This document shows, in pieces, positions 45,876-58,181 of a stretch of 64,000 nucleotides of DNA. Source of the DNA: Scalesia atractyloides (taxonomy: Eukaryota; Streptophyta; Magnoliopsida; Asterales; Asteraceae); contig CAMTDV010000007.1 in NCBI GenBank assembly GCA_947069175.1, forward strand, positions 50,115,681-50,179,680, in the 5' to 3' direction. The notes below the pieces were generated by a model, which was not told where the DNA came from, did no database searches, and saw nothing but the letters and a program-made list of their open reading frames with translations. Within the stretch, counting starts at the first letter, position 1. Each line of letters opens with the position of its first letter. A program made the translations under genes and the position numbers.

Positions 45876-46671
45876 GTGTCAAATTTAGAAATTAACATCT
45901 ACAAAATAATTGAGAAAAATAAATTCACTACATCCATTGGAGGTCTTGGGCCATACTCATGTTTGGGCCCCCATATGTCCCCCATACTTGGCCTAGGTAG
46001 TCATGTGGGCCCCCATGACTACTGGGCTTTGTAGGGTTCACATTGGTGTTGGCCTGTTAACACTTGCACCACCCGAATGAAAATCGTAAAAACATGATTG
46101 CGAGGTATAAAGTCGGAGGGTGTCCAGGTGTAGACACAGTGACAATTCAAAGTGCGGTTGGTTCACACAACGTTTAATGTGGCATGCTTTGGCCTAATAG
46201 GTCCTTTGTACTCTCATCGTTAGTCCCCAGGTATGCAAACTGGTCCATTATATTGGATTTACACGAATGCCAATCCTAGAAGGACGTTTCGCTTATCGAT
46301 ATTTTGTACCATTCCAGTTACTACAATGCCCGTCGTAGAACTCACTTTGATGAGATTGAAAAATGAAAACATCATAAAATTCTTGAGGACGAAAGCATGA
46401 AAAATGATCAAATATGTGAAAATTTAGTCATGCGTGATGCGTATATATGTAAGGCATGTTATATTAACAATATGTATATCACATTGAATATCACACAAAA
46501 TCATACAGTAGTGGGAGTGCGCTTGCATGCATTTATGTGAATAATGTAAAACAAGTAGATATCATGAGTTTGCATATAACCAATTAACACGTAAGCAATT
46601 AAAATCTAATCGACTATAGTATAGGCTTTAATGGTACTATATAACCCTATCCTATATCCCTATAGCCAAAA
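45876..46671 (-). other. 5' leader of chromovirus 2
   Basis: Non-coding, alignable with the leader of element 1 (28199-28995). Confidence 0.6.
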
Positions 46672-46683
46672 GCTCTGATACCA
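46672..46683 (-). promoter_or_regulatory. Primer binding site (tRNA-iMet), chromovirus 2
   Basis: TGGTATCAGAGC on the minus strand, three bases from the 5' LTR, identical to element 1. Confidence 0.92.
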
Positions 46684-47689
46684 ATCTATCACACCTTGAC
46701 CGCAGTGGATATGGTAGTCGGGGGATGATTGGGTTCTCATCAAAGCTCCTAACATTTACTATAATAAAGTTTCATATTTATTATTCCAATTTAAAGGGGA
46801 AAATTCCAACAAACACGTAAACCATACAAGCACAAAATGTTTAAATATGACATTAATACTCTTTACTTTCTTCTAAGGCCCAATCCTATGTGTTTGTTGC
46901 TTCAACTGTCCACATGTATCATGTGTAAAAATAGAGATTTGGGTCAACAAAAGTTGGTGATGAATCCCGTTTAAACATTTGAAAGAAATGATATATTGAT
47001 TAATTTAATAAAAATGTGAATAAACAAATATGAGCAAACATATATGTAAAATATCCACAACCACATAAACATTTAGCAATGTACACATAAGCATGATAAA
47101 TGATGAGTTGTGAGATCAAGGCTCAACCAAACGGAGCCGATCTAATTAGGAAACCTATGCCCTACCCGTATACAACGAGTAACTGATGTGCCTAATGTGA
47201 ATGCTTGACTGAAATGAGAAAATATAACCATATAAACAATAAACCATATTTCACATAATACGTTCGATCATATAATGGTAGTAGCACAAGTGTTTGAATA
47301 AACGATATAAATAAACGACACAGATACACCCCAAAACTGAATAAAAAGGGAAAGTTTGTAGGAATTCACTCATAATGGGTGCGTTTCTTGAGTTGATAAC
47401 GAATGCGCACGATTAAAGATTCCATCCGACGAGAACTAACCTAAATATTCACATAATAATTCGGTAAATATATTTATTTTATTTGAAATTAGTATTTTTA
47501 TTTAATGTCTTTTATTAGGCTTTTTAAAACAATTTTTATATAGTATTTATTACTAATTATATGTTTAAAAAGTCCTATTTTGAAATTATATATATATATA
47601 TATTTATTTATGATTTTGGAGAAAAATAAAGAAAAGATTTATTAAAAAAATATAACCCCTGCAGGGTCGAACCGATCGATTAAGGGATT

Positions 47690-48103
47690 ATACGCAGCGT
47701 GTGGGATTCGAACTCGTGACCTCTTGTTTACGTGCACGCAGCTCTACCAACTGAGCGACGTGTGTAACCCGAAATAATCTAGATTTTAATTATATATATA
47801 CACTAACCGAGTTAAATCATAATTCTATTTAATTAAAAAGGTTTGATATATTAACGAAAGCTTCGCACAACCGGACTCGAACCCGCGCCCCCTATACTTG
47901 TTGCACACAGCCCTACTAACTAGGTGTGTGACTAACCCATAATTCAGAGTTTTTATTAAACTTATACACTTACTGGATGTTGATTAATTAGTATTAAAAA
48001 GGGTTGGTTTAATTCGGGAAGTTGGCAGCGTATTAAGACTTGAACCCGGAACCTTTGTTTTGAATTTGCACACAGTTCACCACTGGATTGTGTGTCTAAC
48101 CCG
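47690..48103 (-). repeat. Array of three tRNA-like modules, 5' LTR of chromovirus 2
   Basis: Modules at about 47690-47770, 47864-47938 and 48026-48103. The A-box of the first has one change (TCGCTCAGTTGG). The second keeps GGTTCGAGTCC, and the third keeps most of the hairpin (one changed base on each side) but its B-box is now GGTTCAAGTC. Confidence 0.72.
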
Positions 48104-48644
48104 ATATAAACACTGATTTTTATGTCACTTATATACTTATTGAGTCTTCATCTTCTTCATTTTTAAATAACCCAGAACATCAACCCGACTATTAATCCAT
48201 TAATTCTTATTGGATTACTTGCTTTACTTCAACGAATAACAAGAATACATAAACAAAAGTTCAAGTGAGATTATACCGAAACAAAGTGATCTTAGATTCC
48301 TCTGGTGAGGTTCCGACGATGACATAAATTTTCAGGCGAGGTGTGTTTTGATCACAGATGGTCTTCTGAGAGTTTAGAGAGGTGTTTGGGAGCGTGGGCG
48401 AGTTTCAGAAAATGTTTTAGGACCGCTATTTATAGAGAAGAAGTGGGTTTAAGTTTGATTTCAGTTTTTGACCATTTCGGTCAAGAAATTGATTATCACA
48501 ATGATTCTTATAACTGAATTGGGTTTATGATTGAGTCATAACATATAATTGGGAAGCAGTTACTTCGGTTTTGATCAACATGCTGATTTTAAAGGTTTGT
48601 TTCAATATAAGATTTATTTGGTTTAAGATAAATTTATATGTGTG

Positions 48645-48712
48645 TGTAGTGTAGTGGTGTTTTGTGTGTGCTGGTTCAGTGAGGTCCCGGGTTCGATACC
48701 CGTGGTCACCCC
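48645..48712 (+). repeat. Fourth tRNA-like module, 5' LTR of chromovirus 2
   Basis: TAGTGTAGTGG and GGTTCGATACC; the T-arm CCGGG/CCCGT pairs in four of five positions, better than the other LTR copy. Confidence 0.68.
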
Positions 48713-48937
48713 TTTGTTTGATTTTTATTTGTTTTTAGTTTATTATTAGTATTATTATTATTATTTTTTATTTATTATTCTTATTATTTTAACCCTTTGC
48801 TATGTCTATTACTTAATGAAATTAATATAACGACTTTAACGTTTAACATAAATACGCAACGAATCTTCATATCATATGTTTGAATTATTAAATGGAGCGG
48901 GTTTTAGAACCCGTTTTACAACGACTGTTACAAATGG

Positions 48938-50158
48938 GATCTGGGAAGACAGTTCATCCTTCGTAAATGGATCTGATGATTGTGAGTGACTGAATCGACT
49001 ATGTGCATTTTATGTTCTTGTGGTTTTTGAATTGTTGGTATGATGTTTCTGCCAATAAGAAATTGAGGAATTATGTTTTAAATACTAAAATTGTCTGAAT
49101 GATTTGAGGATGTATGTTAAGAAGTTGGTGATGATAGTAATGAGTTCATGAGTTCTTGGTTAAGTAAATCTATGCATCAAGGTGTAAATTTCAGTCGAGC
49201 TAATGGGGTATGTAAACATCGGTTTAGATGTTTGGAGGGATCTATCAATTATCACTTTAAAGCTTCGATTTTATTGTTTTGGTATTGAGTTTTGGATTTT
49301 GTTAACACCAAGGAAGGTTTGAGTCCCACAGTGGACAGTGGTGAATCGGCTTCATTGTAAAATGATGTCTCTCGTTACAAAGGTTTGAGTCCCATAGTGG
49401 GCAATGGTGTAAATTGGAAGTAGAATTAGATGTACAAAAAGTCATATTCGTTAAAAAGTTTTAGAAAGAAAAGTTTAAAATGAATATCTTTGTGATTGAT
49501 TAGGATTTTTTAGCACATGACGATGTTATTTTCATTATTGTATCTGTATTTTTATTATGTGATGAAACTTACTTGACCTGAATCGTCAAACCAACATGTA
49601 TTCTTTTATGTTTGGACATCTGTTGTTGGAACATTTCAAAAAGTAAACCCCTTGGAAAAAATCCTGAATCCGTCACTACTAATCAAAACAAGGATTCAAT
49701 ATGATAATTTAAACCCTTTAGTTTCCCCAACTCAAAATTGAAAGCTCATACATGTGGTCATCGTGGTCCTCAATCAGTCTCCAACAACAACCTCCGGCTC
49801 AAGATGATAGCAGTGGGGGTGGCCATGAAGGTGACGATGGTCACGGTGGTGAAATGAAACCCTCACATCTCACTCTCCTTTATAACATCATAATAATAAG
49901 AATTGATTAGAGGGGAGGGAAATTGAAACAACAATGGTTGATTCTCCCATTCAACGATGGTTTATAACATTCAATATGTTGAATTGAAATGGGTGAAGGA
50001 TATGAAAGGCTGATGGCAGGAACACATTGTGGTAAATTATCATATATATTGAATCGAGAGCAAAATTAGGGTAAAATTGGGAGAAGATAATGAAAGAACA
50101 GGGAAGAAGGCATGACTCTTCGTTTGCCATCTTAAAATTTCAAGGTGAAATTGCATTT
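48938..50158. other. Intergenic, no gene seen
   Basis: No credible frame. A short direct repeat (GGTTTGAGTCCCAYAGTGG) occurs at about 49317 and 49383. CTGAATCCGTCACTAC near 49666 resembles the end of a common plant TIR element, but its partner was not established. Confidence 0.45.
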
Positions 50159-50427
50159 GAGTTCACATGAGATATATTATATAGTATTATAGATGATGGT
50201 TGTGACGGGTTTTGAGTGGAAGAAAGGGAAAATATTAATATTCATTTCTAAATATGAAAAAACATTGTTCGCCACTAAAAATTTATTAATATTTTAGAAA
50301 GTGGTTGTCAGTATAAAAGAGCGAAAATGTAATCATAAAGATAATATAAAATATTATTTAATTAAAAAAGAGAGAAAATAATGATTTTTTTATAAAGATG
50401 AAGATGTTGGATAGGTTGTGAATGCTC
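50159..50427. mobile_element. Second, diverged copy of the Tourist-like MITE
   Basis: The interior matches 32436-32724 (GGTTGTGACGGGTTTTGAGTG, ACATTGTTCGCCACTAAAA, AAAGATGAAGATG). The right end GAGCATTCACAACC (reverse complement) is clear. The left end GAGTTCACATG is shorter by two bases. The TTA duplication is not preserved. Confidence 0.6.
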
Positions 50428-50461
50428 GTAGGCATATAACTTATGTCATGCATAATAGGGC

Positions 50462-51155
50462 ATGAAAAAGGAGAGACATTTATTGTATAACGCCAAACAA
50501 AATGGAAACAAATTGAAAAGTAATTATTGAAAGAATATTAAAGCAACATTAACCATTACACATTTTTAAAGGGACTTTCTGATGATGATATTACCGAAAC
50601 TACAGATGGTCTTAGATACAAACCTTTTTACAACTATGACGTTTCAATTAAATATAAAAGAAACTATTCAAAATTTTGCTTTCCTTATGTTATTTCTTTA
50701 TCAAGTTCACATATTTGTTCCCGATTGTTCTCGTGATTGTTTGTGATCCCTTTTGTTAAAATTCGTTTTGGTTGAAATTTTTCATATGACATCAAATCCA
50801 TTTCTCTATTCATAAATGGATTTGATGTCATATGAAAAATTTCAACCAAAACGAATTTTAACAAAAGGGATCACAAACAATCACGAGAACAATCGGGAAC
50901 AAATATGTGAACTTGATAAAGAAATAACATAAGGAAAGCAAAATTTTGAATAGTTTCTTTTATATTTAATTGAAACGTCATAGTTGTAAAAAGGTTTGTA
51001 TCTAAGACCATCTGTAGTTTCCGTAATATCATCATCAGAAAGTCCCTTTAAAAATGTGTAATGGTTAATGTTGCTTTAATATTCTTTCAATAATTACTTT
51101 TCAATTTGTTTCCATTTTGTTTGGCGTTATACAATAAATGTCTCTCCTTTTTCAT
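50462..51155. repeat. Near-perfect 342-bp inverted repeat with 10-nt loop
   Basis: Arms 50462-50803 and 50814-51155 are reverse complements. Pairing holds at a constant coordinate sum (101617), so there are no indels. The only mismatch I found is near the ATTACCGAAAC/GTTTCCGTAAT segment. The loop is CTCTATTCAT. No coding frame, TIR family motif or clear target duplication was seen. A transcript would fold into a long hairpin. An assembly or library artefact is possible and must be excluded. Confidence 0.95.
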
Positions 51156-51377
51156 ATTATTATTCGTGTGTTTTGGTGAGATTTCAGTCAACGTCGATAC
51201 GATACCAACACTCAGTATAACAACTAAAGGAAAAAATTCAAAAAGTAAAGTCAAAAGAAAACTATATTAAAGCTTGTAAGTTATTAGATTTTAAGATGTA
51301 ATAATATAAATTGGTAAAAGAAAAAGGAGAAAAACAAATTAAATCAAGTGCAAGGGGTTTATAAGTTAATAGTAAAA
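51156..51377. other. AT-rich sequence, no gene
   Basis: Nothing supported; a short stretch with GTGTGTTTTGGTGAGATTTC resembles the inner left end of the TIR element at 2536. Confidence 0.4.
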
Positions 51378-51560
51378 GTTATTGGAGAAAGTTAAAAGTT
51401 ATTAAAAGTTATAGGAAAAAAATTAAAAGGTGTGATTTACTATTTATCAAGCTATACCTTTTTTATTAAAAGTTAGGGGAGAAAGTTAAAAGTTATTAAA
51501 AGTTAAAGGGAGAAAAATTAAAAGGTGTACCTTACTATTTATTAAGTCACATCTTTTAAT
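51378..51560. repeat. Two-copy tandem repeat, period about 94 bp
   Basis: Units start at 51378 and 51472 and share GAGAAAGTTAAAAGTTATT and AATTAAAAGGTGT plus a TTACTATTTAT stretch. Confidence 0.8.
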
Positions 51561-51639
51561 ATGTACTAGTTACTTTCTCCAACGCTTCGTGATGAAAATT
51601 TGGTTGGTATCTGTTCGTCCGTTAATACCAACACTCGTT

Positions 51640-52812
51640 ATAGTAAGATCGTATCATTACATACTGTACCAAACTAAACAACACTAGTACCGGTATGTAT
51701 TAGTTTTTATGGTTTCTTGTTTGATAACAGATATTGTGTCGCTGTCACTGTGAACCGAACCGACACCGCATGGACAACCTTGGTTTGGTATCAGTACTTA
51801 TGTTTATTATTTTTTTCTTTCGATAAAGCAACATTATATCGCTAGTGTACCATACCAAACAATATCGGTACCGACACTTGTATTAATTGTATGGTTTCTG
51901 GTTTAAAAAAAATCATTTATACAACTCTGTTTGTGACGATAATTGAATATCGGTGCCACTATCATGACAATCTGAACCTATCAATACCATTCGAACAACA
52001 TCAGTGTCAGTACCGGTTTCCATTATCGGTCGATCTAAAACACGTGTTGATTTCTATACCGAGTGCATGAATTATACTGGTACTATAACGTACCGAGTCG
52101 ATACCGATCCAGTGCCCACGGTAACGTACCATCACAATGTGCTAGCAAATGACTTGGAATGTTAAAAAAACATAGATGCAAATTTAGATTTTTTTTAAGT
52201 TATCGAACGTAAGCTACTATAAAATCAAATAGAATGCTAAATCTAATAGAAAATAGAAACAAATACATAAGAATTATCCATTACCATTTATTAATAAAAT
52301 ATCATTCTTTCGATAAACTGACATTGTATCGCTAGCGTACCATACCAAACAATATCAGTACTAATACTTGTATTTATTTTATGGTTTCAAGTTTAAAAAA
52401 GAATTTCACTTATACAACTCTGTGTGTGATGATAATTGAATATTGGTACCAGTAGCATGACAATTTGAACCAATCGATACCATTTGAACAACATAATTGA
52501 CAGTACCAGTTTCTGTTATCGGTCGATGTAAAACACGTGTTGACTTCTATATCGAGTGCATGAATTATAGCATACTATGACGAACCGAATCGATACCGAA
52601 TCCAGTGCCCACGTTAACATACCATCACAATGTGCGGCGGGTATATGACTTGGAATGTTAAAAAAAACATAGATGCAAATTTAGATTTTTTTAAGTTAAC
52701 GAACGTAAGTTATTATAAAAAACCAAATTGAATGATAAATACAATACTACTAAAGAAAAATAAAAACAAATACATAAGAATAATCAATTACTATTTATTA
52801 CTAAAAAATCAA
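51640..52812. repeat. Satellite-like tandem repeat, period about 490-500 bp
   Basis: Two full units (about 51812-52303 and 52304-52812) are similar throughout, e.g. CGTACCATACCAAACAATATC, GTCGATAYCGA and GACTTGGAATGTTAAAAAA. A diverged partial unit precedes them (51640-51811). The GGTACCGATACC-type motif recurs many times on both strands. No coding content. Confidence 0.8.
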
Positions 52813-53430
52813 ATAAATAATAAATAAATTATTACTAAAAAATAATATAACAATTATTAAAAAAACTCAATCACTATTCATAGACACCTTCAAATCTTAT
52901 TTTGAATTTGAATTTTTGAATGGACTTCATTTGTTTAACTGTCACATTTTCACCATGATCAAAATTAAGTTTAAAAAATCGCAAGCCACTATTGTACAAG
53001 CAAAATCCAAAAGGCTATAAACTTAATCTTTTGATTATTGGCAATATCCAAAGTTCTATATACTAACTTGTGCAGAAAAATAAAGATCATTAAATTATTA
53101 ATATTATTAATTATTTGGACATAATCCCGCAATATTTCTTTTATCTACCAATAAATAGGTTTTTCATTTTAGGTCATTATATTAATGAAATATAATAATC
53201 ACTCGATTAATCTGAAAACCCCAAGCTTGGATACAAAATTGGGATTGTCATTCCCCTCATAAAGGTCTTTGTTGGTAGGGTTTTTAACTAGATTTAGTCA
53301 TTGTGTTAAAATTTGGTAAGTTGTCGAATCGTTATCTGGTATTGTCATCTGTCATTTTTTTAATTATTTTATAATGTTATAGTGTTTAATATTTACCGAA
53401 ATATAATTACCATGTATAATAATAACAAAA
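52813..53430. other. AT-rich intergenic, no gene
   Basis: No frame or element terminus supported. Confidence 0.45.
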
Positions 53431-54678
53431 GAGTAAATTATGGTTTTGGTCCCTGTGGTTTATATTTTATTACAATTTCACTCCACTATACTAACTTCAT
53501 TCACCTTCTAGTAAAAACCTTATCACATAAGAGGTGTATGATGGGCTAAATCGTAATTAACCATCTAAATATAGGAAATGAAAAGAACAAAAAAAAAAAA
53601 AACAACTTTCTGCCCTATACGTCGAAGACATTGTTTCAGCATATGCAATCTTCACCTAGGGTTTGCCAATGCCTAACCAAAATCTCTATTCTTTTCTTCA
53701 AGCAACGTTATGTGGATTTCTTCTTAAAATTGGTAATTCGGTTGTATTATTGACCCTATATAGTATGTATTTTTAACACCTTTAAATTACCTATTTATCT
53801 TTTGGTGGGATGTAGTTCTTGTTTCATGCATGTGATGTGTTATATAATCCGCATATGAGAATAGTACTAAAATTACCCGAGTAACTATTGACTACAAAAT
53901 AATGTCTAGCTCTTTTGAAGCTATGCGCTTGGCTCATTTGGAATATCAAATCAGTATAATAATCACTTTGAATTTGAAACAATGAAAAAAGTATACAATA
54001 ACTTCTTTATTCAGAAAGGTTATTTGCTTTTTTAACAGAGGTAGACTGTTTATAAAAATCAAACCAATACAGCCCATAAATGATTATATTAATGTATAAA
54101 TATAAATAGCAACAGGAAGAAAAATATAAAATGGTTTGATATATGATTCAGTTTAGATAGATGAAGGTGACATTTCATCATCAGAAGAAGTTATAAGTGG
54201 AGGAGAGACTGTTGATAGCACAGAAGAACTGAAGAGTAACTTGTAGCGTAAATTCGGAGTTATAGTATAAGTCCCCTAAAGTGAGTGTGGATGCTGATGT
54301 TAAAAGTTTGTTGATGTGAAGTGCATAACAGTCTAAGATACAAACTGATGTAGCCAGTGTGTAAAACAACGTCCTGGAGGTCGTCGTATAAGTTCCTAAT
54401 TATATGCTGGAGAACCACACCCGAGTTTGAAGAAAGTATAGGGCAGAAAGCTGTTTTTTGTTCTTTTTTTATCTTTGATGGTTAATTACAATTTAGCCTA
54501 TCACATGTCTCTCACATAACTCATATGATAAGATTTTAATTAAAAGGTGGATGAAGTTAGTATGATAGAGTATATTTGTAATAAAATAGAAATTTTGGTA
54601 TCAAAATTACAAGACTTTTAGATTTTGTAGATATAGCAATGGGCTATAAATTACATAGACCAAAACCACAATTTACTC
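53431..54678. mobile_element. Long-TIR DNA transposon, Mutator-like, non-autonomous
   Basis: The left end GAGTAAATTATGGTTTTGG and the reverse complement of the right end, GAGTAAATTGTGGTTTTGG, are inverted repeats. Weaker symmetry continues for about 200 bp on each side (AACTTCATTCACCTT against AACTTCATCCACCTT; TTTCTGCCCTATAC on both). Long TIRs of this kind are typical of Mutator-like elements. A 9-bp target duplication is not clear. The 800-bp centre has no transposase; its frames are short and unrecognised and could be a captured fragment. Confidence 0.7.
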
Positions 54679-55034
54679 TAAAAACATATGATGGACGTTT
54701 TTAAAATAACAAGCAAACAAATAAGTCGGAGATATTTCACTTTGAAAATAGAATCTGTATAAACTGTGAGATTAAGCAAACCTTACATATAAGTTACCAA
54801 TAAAGTCTGTACCAAAAAAAAACTTCATTTATTAATATACAACATAAAATAAAAGTAATATAAAGTATATACTTTTTGATATTATAAGAAGAAAAAATGG
54901 AAGAGGACAAAAAAGTGTTGGGAAAAATGCAAAATAAATATCTAACACCACGCCAAGAAATAACAAAAAAATGTATATTAATAAATCTATACCTGCCTAT
55001 CTTACTATTAATAAATCTATATCATCATATCTAA
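54679..55034. other. AT-rich intergenic, no gene
   Basis: Nothing supported. Confidence 0.45.
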
Positions 55035-55060
55035 CCAGTAGTATACCGTCCGGTGGACGG
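55035..55060 (-). mobile_element. Helitron-like 3' terminus
   Basis: On the minus strand CCGTCCACCGGACGG forms a 6-bp stem-loop, followed by TATACTACTGG and T. CTGG fits CTRR, though CTAG is commoner. The matching 5' end to the right was not identified. Confidence 0.4.
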
Positions 55061-55141
55061 ATTTTTTTAGTGTCGTAATAACAAAAGTTTTCATTTATAT
55101 ATGCATGCATATTATCAACTCATCATCAAATGAGTTCACAT

Positions 55142-55213
55142 TGACATATATAACATGCCTAAAAACGAAAAAAAGCAATGACATATATAACGTGTCTAAA
55201 AACGAAAAAGCAA
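55142..55213. repeat. Two-copy tandem repeat, period about 37 bp
   Basis: TGACATATATAACRTGYCTA followed by AAAACGAAAAA is repeated in tandem. Confidence 0.75.
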
Positions 55214-58181
55214 AGTCAAAGAAAATTGCATTGAATCTTTAAGTGGACCATTGACTACTAAAACATAAAAACACAAATAGTCAACTGAAATAAAACAAAT
55301 GTAACAATGTACCGTAAACAAAAGCGAAAATGTGTAGAACGTTACATGAAACACGCATGCTCTCTACGCATTATATCGTTGTGGCTTCCATCTTGATCCC
55401 TTAGGCCCTTCTTCATGATATTGATGTGTGACACGTTCGTAAGCCGATGTGATGGGAGTTGTGCCATCATCCGTGTTCATGATACTTTAGCTGTCGGAGA
55501 CATGATAATAGGGGAAAACAGTAAATAGCTATCATAGACAATACCTTGGGGGTCAAGAGACCCGTCTAGTTAACGGGTCAACTGGGCGACTCTCACGGGG
55601 CCCACCTTTTTGGTCCATTGCAAAACATGGGCAATGGTTGCCACATCCAACTTTGAATAAATCTTGACGACTGATGAGGATCCGACGATTATGCACCAAC
55701 TGAGAGCCAATATATGTAGAAGAAAAGAGAACATCTGTAACACATAAAAGAGGTGTAAATAAGTTTCCATTTTTTGAATCTATATGAATTTGGGCACATA
55801 TTTAACGCAATGATTTCTCTGTTTTTCGTATTTTTGTTATAGAAGTTTAGGTTAATAATTACTTTTCATGAGCTTTTAGAAGTCATCCTACACCATATAG
55901 TGTATTTGTTTGTTAAGATGATAAATATGCTAATAGTGTTTCTTATATGGATCGTAAACTTACTGAAAGAATAATTCAGTTTAATTGCTCAATAAAGCAT
56001 AAGCGATAATAGTTTGTGTTTATATCTAATAGCATTATAAAAATTCTTGAAATACAAAGAAAAAATTATACCAGAATGTCTTCTTTAAAATAGAATGCAA
56101 AGGTGCTTCATGATCATCAAATTTAAACTTTTTGGCACATGTTGATACATCCCAAACCTTACTCTATATATGATATGGAATATTAATGCAGTTAATATAT
56201 ATAATAATGGGAACCACTTAAAAATGAAAAAAGGCTTAAGAACGAATAAAACAAACCTCCAAGTGATTTTGGAGATCATCACCACCATGGTAGGAGTATA
56301 TATGTACAACATCCTTTGAGTATGCAACACTTGTATCGAAAATCATACTGTAAACTCATATTTTATTGACAAAAATACTAAATTAAAATTAAAATATAAG
56401 ATAGACATTAAGATACAAAGAGGGTTCAGGACTCCAAGCTACTTGATTGATTGATGCAGTATAATCGCCGGTCAAAGCAGCTTAACATAAAGAGTCAATG
56501 ATCGGACACCTGAGAAGAAAACAATTGTAATTTAGGATTAACCCACCCACACCTACATTAAAAAACCGATAAAACCATAGCTTTGTACCATAATCATATT
56601 GATATACCAACACTCCAGTAGTGTATTATGTAATATATAGGATTTTGAAGTTAAGAATGTTTTAATCCCCAGGAAGATGAACCAATCAAAATTAACAAAA
56701 CCATAATCCGACAATCGGAAAAATGTCAATGTATGTATTGCTTACGGATTCAAAGAACCGAAGAAAGGGCTCAACCATTACCTGGTTTTGTGAAACATAA
56801 CATATCAAATTGCAGAGTCAATCACATAACTTTAATAGGCACTCCCGTTCTCACTACACAACAACAAGAAACCATCTATTAAACCCTAATTCGGTTCATT
56901 AACACCACAATTTACCTAGATTATACAACATATAGCGGAAACCAACATTTTAGCAAATCAAAAACCCTAACTGGCAATTACCATGTTCAAGCATCTTGAG
57001 AAGAGTGAGAGAAGAGATTAAACTTGCTTGGATTTGTGTATGTATGCCGCAAAGTGTGGAAGGGAATCCAGAGACATCAAATCCCCTAGATTACTATGAC
57101 CATGGATGTAAAGGCTGAATGGAGGATGATAGTAGTGGAAGTGGTAGGGGCTTATAATGGGAAAGAAATCATCGGGAAGGAACTGTTACTATGACCTTGA
57201 TGTACAAAGATGGAGGGAACATGTATTCTAACTTGCGTGAGTTTTGGCAGAAATTGCAGTAACCGCATCAGAAGAGGAGAGAGAACGCTCAACCTCCCTA
57301 AACTGCGAGAAAAGCAGTTTTTTTCTTTAGTTTTGACGGTCAAGATTAAAAGTTGATTAGTTTATAAGGCTGAGATCATCTTAAAAGTTGGTTTCACTTT
57401 ACGTTGTCTATATAATATATAATATCTATATGTTTATTTATATCTCTATATCTATATTTATAGTATAAATAAAGAAACTATCTGAAGGACACATAGCAAC
57501 ACCAAAGATGAAAGGTTTTAAAGAAACATTGGATTTCTAGTGCCTTGTTACTTATATGTTTATCTATATATCTATTTCCTATATTAAAATACAACTTTGC
57601 CACATATTATAAATTTAGGTCATTATTTTTGATTATGTGGCATTGGTCTAAAGCCAGAGAATTGGTTTTTGAGTGAAATTGTTTTTCTCCTCTATCTTTC
57701 ATCATACGATTCATAAACCCTAAATCTATTTTTCATCTATCGATGTTCCTTTTTCTTCTTCTCTGATTATCTTTCCCTTCTCACACCAACCTAATCATAG
57801 ATTACTTCCACTCTGTTCAACACTCACCTCCACCATTTTATTTTTTATAATTGGTGTTTTAAATTGGTATGATCTTGATTTACAAATCCTCTCTTTATCG
57901 ATTATTGGTATTGGAACTTTGATTAGCACTCTCAAAGCCTAGATCTCAGTCCAAAGCAACCAGCAAAAATTAGGTTTTCACACACACGTACCCTAGGTTT
58001 CTTCCTCTTTATCGCCTACTTCTCTACAACACAAGAAGTCGACTTTGATGGAAATCCAGAGTGATGGTTTTCTGTTGCAATGAGAGAGACGGGAGAGGTT
58101 TAGGGTAGTCAATGGCGAAGCTTGACGTTTTCGACCGAAGGGGGAGCGAAAACGTATATACCCAAAAGTTTCTATAGAACC
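55214..58181. other. No assignable gene; possible gene fragments
   Basis: Several GC-richer minus-strand patches look exon-like (55380-55480; 55570-55700 with KLDVATIAHVLQWTKKVGPV), but I recognise none and see no complete gene structure. Around 57420-57600 are TCTATAT-rich tracts, one of which (TCTATATATCTATTTCC near 57562) could be a plus-strand Helitron 5' end. 57700-58150 is CT-rich, promoter- or leader-like sequence without a following gene. Confidence 0.35.

Larger units (their letters stand above)
38826..48932 (-). mobile_element. Ty3/gypsy chromovirus 2, decayed relative of element 1
   Basis: A 10.1-kb LTR retrotransposon with LTRs 38826-41097 and 46687-48932, a tRNA-iMet primer site and a purine tract. 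The flanks GATGG (38821-38825) and AATGG (48933-48937) agree in 4 of 5 bases, a slightly decayed target duplication. The gag-pol order and sequence are close to chromovirus 1, including the Gag start and chromodomain-like tail. It is more decayed: frames are short, the RT catalytic box is mutated, and the LTRs differ by many small indels. Family relationship to element 1 is clear at protein level; the LTRs share layout but differ in length by about 0.4 kb. Confidence 0.93.
46687..48932 (-). repeat. 5' LTR of chromovirus 2
   Basis: Begins TATCACACC, the TG terminus having mutated to TA, and ends ACTGTTACA. It matches 38826-41097 throughout with many small indels. Confidence 0.9.

Noticed and set aside
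38770..48965. Chromovirus 2 inserted in a coding exon
   Set aside because: Joining the flanks leaves short open stretches in two frames with no recognisable protein, too little to claim a gene.
38424..49672. A large TIR element enclosing chromovirus 2 (TAGGGCGGATCTACG against CTGAATCCGTCACTA)
   Set aside because: The ends agree only loosely and no target duplication is visible.
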